Of a stretch of DNA of 64,000 nt, positions 29,000-42,100 are shown piece after piece; within the stretch, counting starts at the first letter, position 1; each line of letters starts with the position of its first letter. The translations under genes were made by a program, and so were the position numbers. The stretch covers positions 173,997,563 through 174,061,562 of the forward strand of contig NC_056524.1 in NCBI RefSeq assembly GCF_019175285.1, given 5' to 3'. This DNA comes from Sceloporus undulatus (Eukaryota; Chordata; Lepidosauria; Squamata; Phrynosomatidae). A model generated the notes under the pieces. That model was given only the letters and a program-made list of their open reading frames with translations. It ran no database searches and was not told where the DNA came from.

Positions 29000-30425
29000 T
29001 TCAAAGGTACTAGAGATGCTCTTTGCATACTCTTTGCCCTTTGTTTTGTAGTCCTTCCTCCTCATCATGTCAGGAAGTGGGGAGGGAGAGCGCTTGTTTT
29101 TTCTGATTTTTGGATACCGAAAGAACATGGTTGGCCATGGGTTACCATGCACCTTTACTGGGATGGGTGCACCATTTGCCGCAAGTAGGAAATTGTTAAG
29201 GACTGCCCAGGGATGGGCACTTTTGCCTCTTTGAAAAACTGACATAAAACACACGCAACGATTAAATAAATCACTGCTGCACGAACAGCAGAAAAATAAA
29301 AGGGGAAATGTAATAACGCTAAATTTGATTGCTTTTTTGGCATCCTTCTGGGGTCATAATTGTACTTTCTGGTTGCCCAAAACTGCGCTAAATTTAATTG
29401 ACTTGGAGCATTTCGTTGCTTTCATCAGAACTTGGAGTGGGCTGCACCTCCATGAAGGCATATTTATATAGACTAGGTTTTATTATCACGCTCATGCAAA
29501 AAAGAGGCTATAATCTAATAAAATCTGTGGTCTTAAAGTTGCCACATGAGTCCTGAAGGCAATTTATTTCCTGTAACATGATTTAAACATCTACAAGAAC
29601 CCCAAGAAAAACAGGAAAAGAAGAAACTATAATTTAAACACAAAAACAACAACAGTCCATCTATTTTCAAACCCGAATTATTCTCTCGAAGGGGAAGTGC
29701 GCCACTCCTTCACATAGTATAATTCCCGGCTGATGCACAGAATGATTAAGCAAGCCGTTATTCCATTTCCTATGCCAAAAGTTCAGTTTCACCAAACACA
29801 GACACAAGTAGTGGACATTCAGGTATTGAACTGATACGAACAGATGTCTATGCTTGATCTAAGCGCAAAAGATCAATAAGCAACGTAATCTTTATGGCAA
29901 ATGGGAAGACCTGGCAGATGCAGGTTGCCAAACTCCAGGTGCTCCAGCACTGTCTATGGAAGGAAGCCCAGTTTGAAGTCTTGTCACCAACACATGAAAT
30001 TACATCTTTTCCCACACCTATGGTCGACTGGCAATTGATGGGCTTGTGGATGTCACCGACCTTTCATGAGGAACCTGTTGCGCCACACTAACCAGCCATG
30101 CACCCATTTTTTTCCTTAGAGGATTCCCACCTCAAGAGGAGAACCTTGCCCTATCCATGGCAGCCTCAGGACTACATTTGATCAAGAGATAAATCTTCGT
30201 TCCAACCAGGCAGTCAACTGGAAGTCATTTCCTGACGAACAGAGGGGTAACCATTATTGGGGGTGTAAAACCACTCAGGAGAGCGTTCAAAAATGACCAA
30301 CAAGCATAAGAAACATTTTTAGACAATTACTGTTGGGGATGGGGGCCCTGAGAGCCTAAAAAACGCATTGGCCATTGGGTCCCACTTTCGTCAGCTCTGA
30401 CATATGGGAAAAAATGTTCCCTGCA
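29000..30425. other. Non-coding, nothing recognised
   Basis: AT-rich sequence with no exon-like frame or strong repeat match. Confidence 0.4.
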
Positions 30426-30429
30426 AACT

Positions 30430-30785
30430 ATTACCCTCCCAACACATTTCATGGGAGATGTTGTCACCAAACAACATCCGAATGTGGTCAAGGTGGCAAA
30501 CGTCATGTATGAAGAAGAGCACACAACCTCGGAGAGAAGTTGCCAATGTTCTGCTTTCCTGAGTCTACTGGAAAGGGGCATGATTTTGCCCCCTTCTCCA
30601 CTCTTCCCTCAACGAAATTTATTGCGTACCGACTACTTTTGCATTTGAACTTCAGCCTGCAGCAATTAAAGTAAACTGATGGGACAAAGGCGGAAAGGGG
30701 AGGAGGACAAGAGAGAGGAAACTGGGATAATTGAAAAGTGTGTGACAGCGGACTTGTCTCTGCCAAATTGGAACATGTGGAGGGA
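30430..30785 (+). repeat. Repeat family A, copy 1
   Basis: Ordered words: GGAGATGTTGTCACCAAACA, AATGTGGTCAAGGTGGCAAA, GATTTTGCCCCCTTCTCC, AACTGGGATAATTG and CTGCCAAATTGGAACATGTG. The same order appears at 59000-59395 and, inverted, at 60176-60563. Non-coding; not a family I recognise. Confidence 0.6.
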
Positions 30786-31630
30786 ACACAGTTTAATTTT
30801 CAGATTTTGTCATTCTTTTTCTGACTTTTACTTTTGGAAGTTTCTCACACGGGAGTAATTTCTCTTAATTTCAACTGAAAGGAAAGTGGGACCCAGAACA
30901 CATTCACGGTGAATTCGCTAGTTCAGCAAATTTACCAGAATTCGAATTGTGTTCGAACTGGCTTCATTGCCGGAAAATAGCTTGCCATGCCCAAAATTGT
31001 GTGTGATCCCCTCTTACACAATACACGTGACACCTCATGATGCGTCGGATGACTTCCCTTGCCTGAAACTGCATGTGGTAGTTTATCATGCATAACTTTA
31101 ACCCATGATGATTCGGATTGCCCATTTGGATTATATTCCCATTCCTCTGTCTGATACCTCCTTTGTGACTTTGCTCCCCATGACTTTTTTTGTTATCGGT
31201 TCTGCAGTTTGCATAAAAACTATCCACCTTTTCCCCATGATTTTTTTTAAAAAATGAAACTTATTTTAAAGCAACATGGCTGGATTTCTTTATGACATTT
31301 TTAGTCGAATAAACACCGTCGTTATGGTGCTACAATGAATTCCCGACCCGACTGACCATTTCCTCTTCCCTTTGAGCGATTCTCCTGTGCAACAGACAAC
31401 TTGGTTCCTATAAATTCCCCCTCATTGCTGGAGATCACTCACACAAGGCGTAGATAGGACGTCTGTAAGCTGTTTCTGATCAGTTGGAACGACCTCAACC
31501 GATCACAGTTACTGCTATGTGTGTGGTTTGGGGAACTTTCAAATTACTACATAGTGGGGATATCAAAACCATTGTAATTCATGAATGCATAACCCGTTAC
31601 GCATTTGTAACTGTCATAGTGCGATTCCAG
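30786..31630. other. Non-coding, nothing firm
   Basis: AT-rich. Words such as CATGCATAACTTTAACCCAT suggest a worn DNA-transposon fragment, not assigned. Confidence 0.35.
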
Positions 31631-31639
31631 ACATTCATG

Positions 31640-31875
31640 AATCATAGGGTTTTTAAAGAGACCACAAGGGCCATCCAGTCCAACCCCTGCCATGCAGGAA
31701 TTCCAGTCAAAAGCACTCTCAATAGTGTCATCTAGTCTCTGTTTAAAAACTTCAAAGAAGGAGGTCCCCCACCATTCTTGAGGGCAGCATATTTCCCCTA
31801 TGGACTCATTCTTACCTTCATGAAGTTCTCCTAGGTTTAGGTGCAATCTCTTTTCTGTATTCCCTCCCATTATTT
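31640..31875 (-). mobile_element. CR1 LINE 3' end, antisense
   Basis: Contains GAGACCACAAGGGCCATCCA, GTCCAACCCCTGCCATGCAG, CTGTTTAAAAACTTC and AATCTCTTTTCTGTATTCCC, a good CR1 3' end on the minus strand. Confidence 0.85.
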
Positions 31876-32835
31876 TAAAGGAACTTACTGTTCCCTGGAA
31901 CAGATTTTAGTTCCACGACCAGCAGCTTTCTTGCAAAGGAATCTCGGACAAGAAGTGTCGTGTTCATATATATCATCTGATCAGACTTTACCACTTTTCG
32001 ACTGACATTACTCTCTGAATATTGGTTAATTGCTTAAGGTTTCATGCTAAATGACATCACTATGGTGCTGGTTCCTTTGTGACCTTCTGTTGACCATTGG
32101 GCTGTACCTAGATCTCAGGTGCTGGCCTGAAACCTGGGTATTTATCTTCCCACTTGCCTCTATGATTCCTTTTTCTTTATATATTGAATACCTTTTCTAC
32201 AAACCAACATCTCATCTGTCCAAGGAGAGAATGGCGGGTGCATCCACTCAAACAGAGAAGCTCGTCATAACTGACCTGTGTAAAAATTGTATATTTTTTC
32301 ATCACCGGTTTTTATCCAAACATGCTTACCTGGAGGAAGGATGGGTAAAACGATGGCAGACAGAATAATTAAACAGCTATGGCATAGCGTGCATCGTCTT
32401 TTTTTCTTATCTTTTCCCAGACAAACCTATCTTGTTTTCTTTAGGCTTCCCTTACTTCTTTTTTTAACCCCTAAGATGAAATGTGCCAGATATATTTTAA
32501 ACAAGCAATTTTTGACATATGGGTCTCTAGCCCTTTATATGAGTTCAAGTTCTCCTCTCCTACTTTGTTTGATCGCTGGGCAGAATGACAGAAACTATAA
32601 TCTAGGTTTCCAATTAGTACTTAACTTCTTTTTCTTTACAGCGCCACAACTATGTTCTAACATTATGACCCTTGCCAGGCTTAACAACGGAAAGGAAATG
32701 ACAAACAAGCTGTGGCAATACAGATGGCCTCTCAAAAACTGTTCAGATACTAACAATCACATGGCCATGCTGTGAACGGACAGCTGATTGCTGCACAAAG
32801 CAGAGAGTGGACTGGATGACATAACACGCCAAAGG
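31876..32835. other. Non-coding, nothing recognised
   Basis: AT-rich. The frame of 162 codons at 32287-32775 is rich in Phe/Leu and shows no domain; taken as chance. Confidence 0.4.
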
Positions 32836-32839
32836 AGAA

Positions 32840-33010
32840 CCAAGGCACCGTTAAAAAGTAGGGCATTCGAGAACGAGAAAACTGTATGTTCATCACCAAA
32901 TAACAAAGCTAAAACATATTAACAGGAATAAAAATTCATTATTCTTAGTCATGCTCAAAATGGAGGACCATTCTGAAACTCTCCTGGACAGAAAGTTTGC
33001 AAATGTAGCC
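32840..33010 (-). repeat. Repeat family B, antisense fragment
   Basis: The complement reads TTTCTGTCCAGGAGAGTTTC then GGTCCTCCATTTTGAGCATG and ACTAAGAA, the same string of words as 19476-19530. Confidence 0.65.
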
Positions 33011-33879
33011 ACTAATGACGCCACGATGAGACAGGATAGACACTGTGTGGTATGTCCTGACCAAACGATGCTTTCTCTTCAGTATATACGGCAACAGATG
33101 CTGCAGGGAGGCAGCATGGAATAAAGGTGTAAGTGCCTGTGTGCACTCCATCACCTACAGCTGCCTTTGGCCTGCTGTTCTCAGACTGCTGTGGAAGGTG
33201 TCACCCATCCATGCTGGACAGTGCTGAAATAAGAAGTCAACTGCACACTCTAGGCAGCATCTTCATGCTGTGGAAAGGAGCAGGGATCCCATCTTGCCCT
33301 TTAACCTGAGCCAGCAAACAAATGTCCTTTTGCATCCTGGTCTTGCAAGCAGCAACTTCCTACCAACCAGGAGGATTGTTGAGTTCCCAGGACCAGAGAA
33401 ATGAAAGAAGCTAGCGCCCCCTGAAGATCCCCCAGGGGACCTTCAAGGGTATATGGAAGCTGCCCTACGGGAAAAGAGACAAGTCAGGCTCAGAGTCTGC
33501 ACGGCAGAGCGGACACACCTTCTGAGTATGGCGTGCATCCGCACTGCAACGACATAATGCAATTGGGCACCACATTGCCACTGGTTCAATGCCTATGGAA
33601 GATCTGGTGAATGGTCGTATTTGTTGTGGCACTAGCGAGCTTTGCCGACACAGTTTTGCTTTTGGCCGATTATTTTGGATTTTGGAATTCCAGAACGAAC
33701 GAGGAGACTGAAAACTGGTACACAACATTTACATTATCCACAACAAGAGAAGATGGTGAGGGACCTGAGCTATCTACCACGGAAAGAATACAACCAAATA
33801 GGTAATTGTGCCTAAAATTTTTTTTTAAGACACTTCCTGTGTTGGATATCCAGAATGGAGAGGTATTTACCACTCGGGT
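33011..33879. other. Non-coding, nothing recognised
   Basis: Mixed-composition sequence with no exon-like signal. Confidence 0.4.
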
Positions 33880-34340
33880 GCCACCACACTAACGGCCCTA
33901 TACAGACTGGCACATTTAGCTGGGGGCCCTGGGGGTGGAGTTGGCGGCATCACGTCCAGAGACACCATGCCCTGATCCACGCCCCAAGGCGGCCACTGGA
34001 CATCGTGTGCCCACTCCCATGGCGGTGGGCCATCATAGTCATTCCTCTGGGCGCACAGCTCATCAGGGTGCCCTCCAGCCACTGCCATTCATATGACACA
34101 GGCCCCACAACAACAAACGCTGTATAGCCGTGCTGCAGCAGCTACTGGCACCCCTTTTGAGGATGCAAAAAAGGAGCCACATTTTTTGCAGCCTCCCTTT
34201 TTGTGTCCCCGAAAGGGCCCAGATTGGGGCTTGTCCGGCCATGCAAATTTGCCATGGTCCTGATCTGGCTTAGCCTCTAACATGTCCGATTCAAATGAAT
34301 GGCAGCGCTGACCTCCAGTGGTATGGGGCTGCATGGAGCT
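33880..34340. repeat. GC-rich non-autonomous DNA-transposon-like element
   Basis: CpG-rich tract bounded by AT-rich sequence. Starts near ACGGCCCTATACAGACTGGC and ends near CGCTGACCTCCAGTGG. Overlapping frames in both strands have gene-like length but no domain. hAT-like origin is a guess. Confidence 0.4.
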
Positions 34341-35990
34341 CTCACCTATAGAAACTGAATAGGTTTATAAGTGATAATGGACAATGTCTCCCAGAATAAA
34401 ACAGACGGCAGGTTGTTTGGGAGAGTTAGTTATGTAGCCTATAGGGACATTATGCAAAAATCTGTTTTTTCTCTGATGTGTGCTTACTTTGCCATCAATA
34501 AATTCTACTTTCTAATCATTCTTGGAAAGAGGCACAGGATGAGGGAATCTAAGCCCGAAATCTTTATTCATCCACCTCTTCTTCTGCTTCTTGAAATTCA
34601 TGCCATCTAATCAAAGCCAACTTTGCAGATAGCAAAGTCTCCGATTTCTCTTAGGTATGGAGCGGGTGTTGGACGTGGGGGAAATGAGTATGAAATGATG
34701 AACTTCTCAAAGCAACCAGACGTTTCACCAACGGCCACACCCTTCTTGTCTGTCATCCAGCAAGATCAGACAGACTTAGTGCACAGAGGTTCCACCAACC
34801 TTTTTGGACTTCACGGAGCCCTAAGGGCACCATGGAGCACAGGGAGGTTGGGAAACCGCTCGGCTTAGTTTATACTTAATATTTGCTTTAAACCCCCTCC
34901 AAATCCACTTTGTTTTTATTGAACGGTCTGGTGACAGTGAACCTTCCAATCAATGAAGTTGGTATACTGTCATCAACAGGAGCAAAACCCACAAATATAT
35001 GCATTATGCTCCAGGTACTCCCTCATATTTACAAAGAAAACGCTTCTATTTTCTATTACCTGTTCTAATCAGCTATCTTTACGGGATGTCAAATAGTATG
35101 TACATCGACTCAAGAATTTATCAAGTTCTTTCTTTCAGTCTCCTCCTTGTGCAGTTTCTTTTTATTTTCTTCACAAACAAGCCCCAGACATTTCTCCTCT
35201 GATTATGGAGCAGGTACAAGCTTGCTGAGATGTATGTAAAATGCGTCATTCATCATGCCAATTCACCGCATCGGGGGGGCCCTCTTAAACCATGAGTGTT
35301 GCTGCCCTCTAACATTCAAACACCCCTGGTTTTGCTTCCCTGTGCAGTTTCCTACGTGAGGGAAGTTGAGTGGTAAACTCTCCTTTCATACACTTTAGTC
35401 CCGCTTACAAAAACAAACGTTTCTTCCTACCATTGGCCATTTTAAAAGACATCAACAGATGTAAGGACACAGGACAATCAAAGTTAGCCATGCTAGCCAG
35501 AACATAACAAGTAAAACAAGGCCAAGTTGGGTAACACTGTTAAGCACTACATAAAGATGTGACAAGCTGTCCCACAAGCAGTATTTGGGTTCCTCCACGA
35601 GCTCTTTAACTGGGGACAACTTCCTCTGAACAAAATCTTGCAAAAAAACCAACAAACATCCCACAAACCCTCCATTATGGGGTGTCACTATGTTGGAAGG
35701 AAAGACCTGGAAGACACATAACAACGAACCGAGCTCTTATCAATCACTGCCATGTTGAGGAGCGCCTCGTTAGGAGGCGGGTATATATTTACGCTTGCGA
35801 ACGAAGAGAAGCGCGCGAAGGTAAAGAGGTGCAACTCATATCCCTATTTAAATATTTGAAAAGGGGATGTCCATCTTGAGGCTGGAGCAATGGATTTCAA
35901 AACACTTAGCAAAAGAGATTTCCACCTTAAATACTTAAGAAGAGAACTTCCTGACACACTACATAGCTGTTTTTGTACAGTGGAACACAT
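34341..35990. other. Non-coding, nothing recognised
   Basis: AT-rich, with no repeat family or exon that I can name. Confidence 0.4.
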
Positions 35991-35999
35991 TGCCCTTGA

Positions 36000-36150
36000 G
36001 AGAGTAGTGGACGTCTTTTTCTTTGAAGGTTTTTAAACAGAGGTGGATGGGGTGCTTAATTGCATGTGTATGAGTTCCTGCGATGGCAGGAAAAAGGGCT
36101 TCGACTGGATGACCCTGTGGTACTCCAATTCCAGATTCGTCCGGCATGAG
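36000..36150 (+). mobile_element. CR1 3' fragment
   Basis: GAAGGTTTTTAAACAGAGGT, GGCTTCGACTGGATGACCCT and GTGGTACTCCAATTCC give the sense CR1 3' end. Confidence 0.75.
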
Positions 36151-37495
36151 ATTATTATATCTTATAGCTCAGATAAGAAACACAAACAGTTTGGGCATTG
36201 CATATACACGTAGTTGGGTTTCCCTACACCACATCCCTCTTCAACAAAACTAATCTTGAGAACGAAGGAGTCTACCTTTCTGAACGTGCAGAGCACAAAA
36301 GGGAGGACTGCTGGATAGTAAACAGGCAGTGGGTATAATTAGTAGGGTTCAACTGGGGTAGTTTGTTTTCCACACTCATGTTCTTTTATTTGTACAGTAT
36401 ATCCTTGCAAGGTATGGTGTTGGAGTAGCTGGGCAATTACCAGTTCCTTCCAGTTGCAACTGCTAACTTTCAAATGTCATCACAAGATGCCGAAACCAGA
36501 CATAGCCCTCTGATCCTAGGAGCCAAGAAAACTTGTTTCAAGAGCTACATCCCTTTTAACAGTGTGCACATTCAAGTTCTCATGTGGGAAATAGGAAGCA
36601 CGAAATGGGAAATCAACGTTAGGATTAGGACTTGGAAGTTGCGGCAATAAAACCACTGAGGTTTAAGGCAGGAACTGTATAAGGGCAGACGTGCTTTTCA
36701 TTTGGTGAAATGGTTTCATATTCATCTTGCAATAAACTAGACATTGCCTAAAACCGGTGTGATATGCACACAAAATACTAATTGTCCTACTTTATTTCAT
36801 TCTTTCAGGACCTTGCTACAAAACCACTGTTGGGTTGCTTTAAGCCTTTTATTTTGGGATGGAAATGTATTTGTTTGTTTAATTCATACAGCTTTCAGGG
36901 TTCTCTGTTAGGTTTGATATCACACTTAATACACTGGCCCTGTCCAAGCATATTGGTTGGTTCCATGGGCACATGTGTGCTATCGTATGTACATGTATAC
37001 GCGGCGTATATGCTAAAGGCTTGGTCTTTGGAGGGCTTTGTTTACCCCAGTTACATTTCTCTTTACTTGAAAGGTCACCCACTCAGAACATGCTGACGTC
37101 AACACTACCCCAGCCACCCCGTGCTTACACACCGGCCAAAAGGAATTACTACACCTTTTTCCTGGTTTTAGCTATTGTAATCACAAGCGGAGTCTAATTA
37201 ATTTCCCCAAAGCTGACAAAAGCTCCAGCATCTATTAGGCCGAAATTCAATTCGAGGCCAAAATGGCACAAATTAGAAACAGGGGAGTGCAAGGCTTTGT
37301 GTCACAGACGATTACATTAGGACTTGGCCCACTCCTTGCAATGAGAGCAACGCAATGGCAGTTGGGCCAGTTTCACTAGTTGTCAGAAAACAATTCTCCA
37401 AAGTTATTGTCCCAGACAGAATACAACGGATCTGCCCCTCCACCCCATGGCGCCCTTGGTAAACCACATGCAAACTTCGGCACACTATCACACCA
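36151..37495. other. Non-coding, nothing recognised
   Basis: No exon-like frame with a domain. Moderate AT content. Confidence 0.4.
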
Positions 37496-37499
37496 CACG

Positions 37500-37695
37500 T
37501 TATAGTGAATTGTTTCCGATTAACTGCTTATGGCTTGCCTTCCTATGGAACTTCTGAGCGTTTTGAGTTTAGAGACGGCCTAAGAGTTCTCTGGCTGAGA
37601 ATTGTGAATGCCACCTCCCTACAACATGCAACATCCCACGGATTCCACAGGCGATTGCAGCCCCATCAGCGAATTAAAGTGGAATAATAGTGCTA
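37500..37695. repeat. Palindromic MITE
   Basis: Left words TTATAGTGAATTGTTTCCGA and TTAACTGCTTATGG; right words CAGCGAATTAAAGTGGAATA and ATAGTGCTAA. Imperfect inverted arms like those at 11530-11755. Confidence 0.45.
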
Positions 37696-37837
37696 ATACA
37701 CAGGTAGATGCGATTACCTCATGGCAAAAGAATGATTCACCCACTATAGAAGGAAGTTCACAATCCCAGTGAGGGAAGCCGTTTTAGCCTCACATCTGTC
37801 TGGTAAAAAACTGCTCTGCATGGATTTTGTTGTATCC

Positions 37838-37980
37838 CCATATATGGATAATGGCCAGTGGATCCTCCCCCAACCCGGTTAAAACCCATATATGGGCTTG
37901 CTAAATTATACATATATGGTCTTGGCTTCCTGTCCTTCCTGGAGCGAAACCAGGGATGAGGGCCAAGTCCCCATATATGG
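37838..37980. promoter_or_regulatory. Cluster of three CArG-box words
   Basis: CCATATATGG occurs exactly at 37838-37847, 37886-37895 and 37971-37980, with a near match ending at 37919. This decamer is the SRF/MADS CArG consensus. No promoter or exon is recognised beside it, so function is unproven and it may be repeat-derived. Confidence 0.35.
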
Positions 37981-38494
37981 GTCAATTGCATCCACAACCC
38001 CCCCCAGGGACTATCCCCAAGAAACAACCTGTCCTTCAGCGCAGGGGGCAGGAGCGGAGGAGGTAGAGGAAGAGGTAAGGGGCCCCACTGACTACACCAC
38101 GTTCCTGGACCCCTTAGGTAAGGGGCACGGAGTGAGGAGGGGAAAGTGGACAGTCCCACTTGACTACACCCATGTTTCCTGGACCCCGGGTACGATGGGC
38201 CAGCAGCAACAGCAGAGAGAAGGAGTGAGAAGTAAGGAGCGAGAGAAAGGGTCAAGTCATAGGGGAGGGACTGGTCAGAGCGAGAGACAGAGAATGAGGA
38301 AACAAGCATCCCTCACGCAGGCAGCTTTCTCATCTCTCTTTTCTATTTTTTATTTTTTTATTTTTGCACGAGACTCTGCGAATGCTTTTTCTACACGGGT
38401 GATGATACAATATGATAGGACATGGTGTGCTTGTGCTCACATTTCCCTTTCATTTGCCTGCTCCCCCGCACTGCACCTCACTTTGACAAGAGGC

Positions 38495-38540
38495 ATTATT
38501 ATTATTATTATTATTATTATTTATTATTATATTATTTTGG
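38495..38540. repeat. (ATT)n microsatellite
   Basis: About 15 ATT units with a few slips. Confidence 0.9.
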
Positions 38541-39199
38541 TGTAACAATGTGCCAATGCTTACAATGTGAATGTTACCAGCATTTTCCCTTCAATTTGGC
38601 AAAATTGATACCAAGCAGTGAATGCTTTTGCTACACACACCTGGAGGTTTTTACATCTTGACAGACATATGCACAACACCTGCTTGCCAGTTTTTTTTAA
38701 AAAGGAGGGGGGGAAAGCACCCCATCCGGGTTGCCCAATTGCTGTAGCGAGTCAAGGTCACCGATCTTGATGATCGACAAGCGTGGAGTTAAATTTGATT
38801 GACAGCAACAGGGACGCTTCATTTTAAATGGTTTATCGCAAAACCTGTGAAACTCTCCGCAAAAGAGCTGCAATGGCACATTGGCTAGGGTTAAATTACC
38901 CCGTGAACTAAGGATAATTTTAATAAATCTAGGTGGACACTTGACTTCTGGAGAGATTAGCGGGCCAGTGGGAATGAGGGCCTCTAAGTTTCAGGTTTGG
39001 GCCCCAGAAAATATCAGGGGCTGGCGATGATTCATGAACTGGCACACCCACTACTCGATGCAGATGAGGACTATAAGTTGTGTGCTAGGACAGCAGGCTC
39101 GGCAATATGCTGAGCTAGGAACGTAGGATAGACAATAAAAGGAAAGCGAAATAGAGCTTTGTATTGGAACCCATTCCATTTTTTCAGGCGTGCAGATTC

Positions 39200-42100
39200 T
39201 AGACGAGCTGGTGGTCACCAGGATGGATGGGCCTCTCTTTCCATCCCCCTCCGGGAAGAGGAGACCGAGACCTGGAGCAGACAAGCAGGTGACATAAGCC
39301 AGAAAGCAAGGGCAACAAAAGGTCACTCAACCGCAGAGCAAAGCGAAAACCGACGAGCTGCGGAACAGCAGCAGATCAAGCCCGAGGACAACGACACACA
39401 AAGCCACAGCAACCCGGCACTGCCAGCACAGACGCCCAATAACAAACGGCCACCAACAGACGGACGATACAAGGAGAGCCCAACCGGAGTCAGCCCCAAA
39501 ACCCTCAGGGCACAGACTGGCACAGCCACGACACCCACATGAGCAAGGTGAAAGGACGACTCTACGCAACAGGAGCAGACAAGAGACACAAAGACCCAGG
39601 GTCAAGATTCAAGACTGCGCATGTGCATTAGCTTAGCAGGAAAACAGACCTTAATCCAAAATATCAGACCCCCCCGCCCTCGATGCATTGCGACGCAATG
39701 TTTATCCAGCCTGAGTAGACTTGAGGACGAAGCCATCCCGCAACCCTGGCACTTTGCCAGCAGCACAGGCCAGTGACCGATTGGACCAGCTTGGCAATAA
39801 CGACGCACAGGACGACCGCCCAACAAGCGACACTGACCTGCTGGACCTAGAATACAGCAGGCGAGCATAGGGAATGCGCGAGGGAGGCCTGGAGGCTCAT
39901 CCGCAGCCACCTCATGTACCCCTAGAGGAGCCAACGCATCACAGGAGCAGAAGACAGGAAGCGCCCCAAGTGAGGCAGGGCGGCTACAGTCTCAAACAGC
40001 CCTGAAAAGCAAGGGTGCAAACACAGGCCAGGCAGTTGGAAGGAGCCTACTTAGAGGCCCATCTGAATGTGCACGCGGACGGCGCCGAGAGACCAACCCG
40101 CCTCAAGCCCATGCCTAACACAGCCCTCCCCCCTGAGAAACAGTTGCCCCAGATCTTGCCATGATGTGAGCTGCACGTGGCCCTAGGAACGCTAGAAGCC
40201 TCGATGTACAAGGAGACAGGACACGCGCGAAGAACATTCAAAGAGCAACGATCAATGCCATGAAATGAATTTAACTAACGTGCAGCTCTGAGTCTAGTGA
40301 AAACAACCGTGTACGACAAAAATCCACCACCACCCCCTTCGGCTGCCTCGAGCAAGTAGACACGAAACACTGCCAAGGCGTATAGGAACTAACTGAGACT
40401 CAAAGGAGCGATGGGACCTGAATAACAGGCGGACACATCACGCACGTGCTCACCGACTCAATGAGCCAGAAAATTACAGCTCCCACAAGCCCATGCAGCT
40501 GCCCAACTTGGGAAGCCTGCAGGCTGGACAAAAAGAGTAAACTGACGCACATGACTGACCCATCGCATGAAACTTGTAATCCAGTTTGTTTAGACGGAAC
40601 TTAACATGCCCTGGCTCCAAGCAGGAACGGAAGCACACATTAGGGAAACAATGCGCTCTGCCAGAACGTGGGGTTGCCAGGTCATACTCAGCAGCCATTC
40701 CAACGTACAACCGAGGACGCCTTTTAAGCAGCTGAGTTTTCCCAGGAGCAGCGAAGCAAACGAAACGTAGCTGTGCTGGCCCACCTAGCCCTATGTAAAA
40801 AGACCCCCGGCCACGTGGAGAAGACAGAAAGAACATTAAAAGTAAAGACTCAAAGGAAGGAGCACCAGCGGAACAAAACTTGAGAAGCAATGAGGCTTTA
40901 AAGGTGGAAGGTCCGCTCTCGTACTTTGAGAACGGCTCCTCTGATGATAGCAGGTCAGGGCGACTGGCTGCGAGTAGACTTCAAACAGCCTGCCCAAAGC
41001 CCATAATGCCTACACAGGTGTTGAACTGATTCAGGACAAAGCACCTGAGAAACACAGTGACCATGACTCCTTGCCTGTAAAGACGTCATAGCCTGTAAAA
41101 AGGCTCCGATACCGGACACCAGCTTCACAAACTAGAGCTAGCCCAGCGGTCATTCTGCCATGTACAATAAGGCAGACCACAGTACCCAGTCCCACCCTAG
41201 ACGCCTAAGGACTGACACCTCAATTTAAGCAGCACACGGGTCATGCCAACACAAAGAATGACCGGGGAAAGGAGCAGACCTCAGCAATGACTGCAGGAGT
41301 AAGGCATGCCTCCATCCCACTGGAAAGCCCACATAATTGCCCAAGAGGTATATGTTAAACCCCGAGATAACCCCTTCCAGTGCAAACGTGTCTTCTGCAT
41401 TGGTTCTAGTAAAGACACACAGCACCTCAACCAGCCAGCTTGGCTCCTCGACGAGCGACTTTAGCATTGGAAATGCCAGTCTTGCAAGGACGTAACAGAC
41501 TTTAACTGAGGACTTAAAGGTAGCCGATTTGAGGACCTTGGGGCATAACAGACTTGACAATTCCATCAGGCTGCGAGTGAATACAGTATTAATCTTGGAG
41601 CTCAGAAACGTTTACAGCTCCACAAGCCCCTGTCAGCTTGCCCATTTGGCGAATGTTCGGATGCGCTGTGATCAAAACAGACCGCACACTGGTGGTTCAC
41701 CGGCAAAACACATGCGAGAAAAGTAAGGTGCCAGTTTAGAGGCCACTGAAGCTTTAACAAGCTCCAGAACCGGGGACAATGGACAAGAATGCAAGTGCAG
41801 CAGTGATGAGAGCAGTGACAGTCATGGCTAGAACTGGCAACCAACCACTCTAGTTTTGTAGAGATAATTTACACCTCAATGTCACCGAAACTCATCGTGC
41901 CACACAGAATACATTCCCAGGAAGGCGTTCGACACTGCAGCGACGTGAGCCAGCGGCAAACAAGTTGAGCAATGTTTCTCCAACTGAATTTTATTTCCTG
42001 TAGGTGTTTTGGACTACCTGTCCTTTAAAAAGGACCCCCTCATAGATGGTGATAAGAAGGTACAGAAGAGGTATAAAAGTAGGGGAATGGAACTGAACAA

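Noticed and set aside
37758-38545. Overlapping frames of 183 and 217 codons on opposite strands
   Set aside because: Neither shows a domain. The plus frame runs into an ATT microsatellite and the region looks repeat-derived.
39159-39542. 127-codon plus frame rich in Gln, Thr, Arg
   Set aside because: Explained by the T-poor composition, which removes stop codons. No known domain or splice context.
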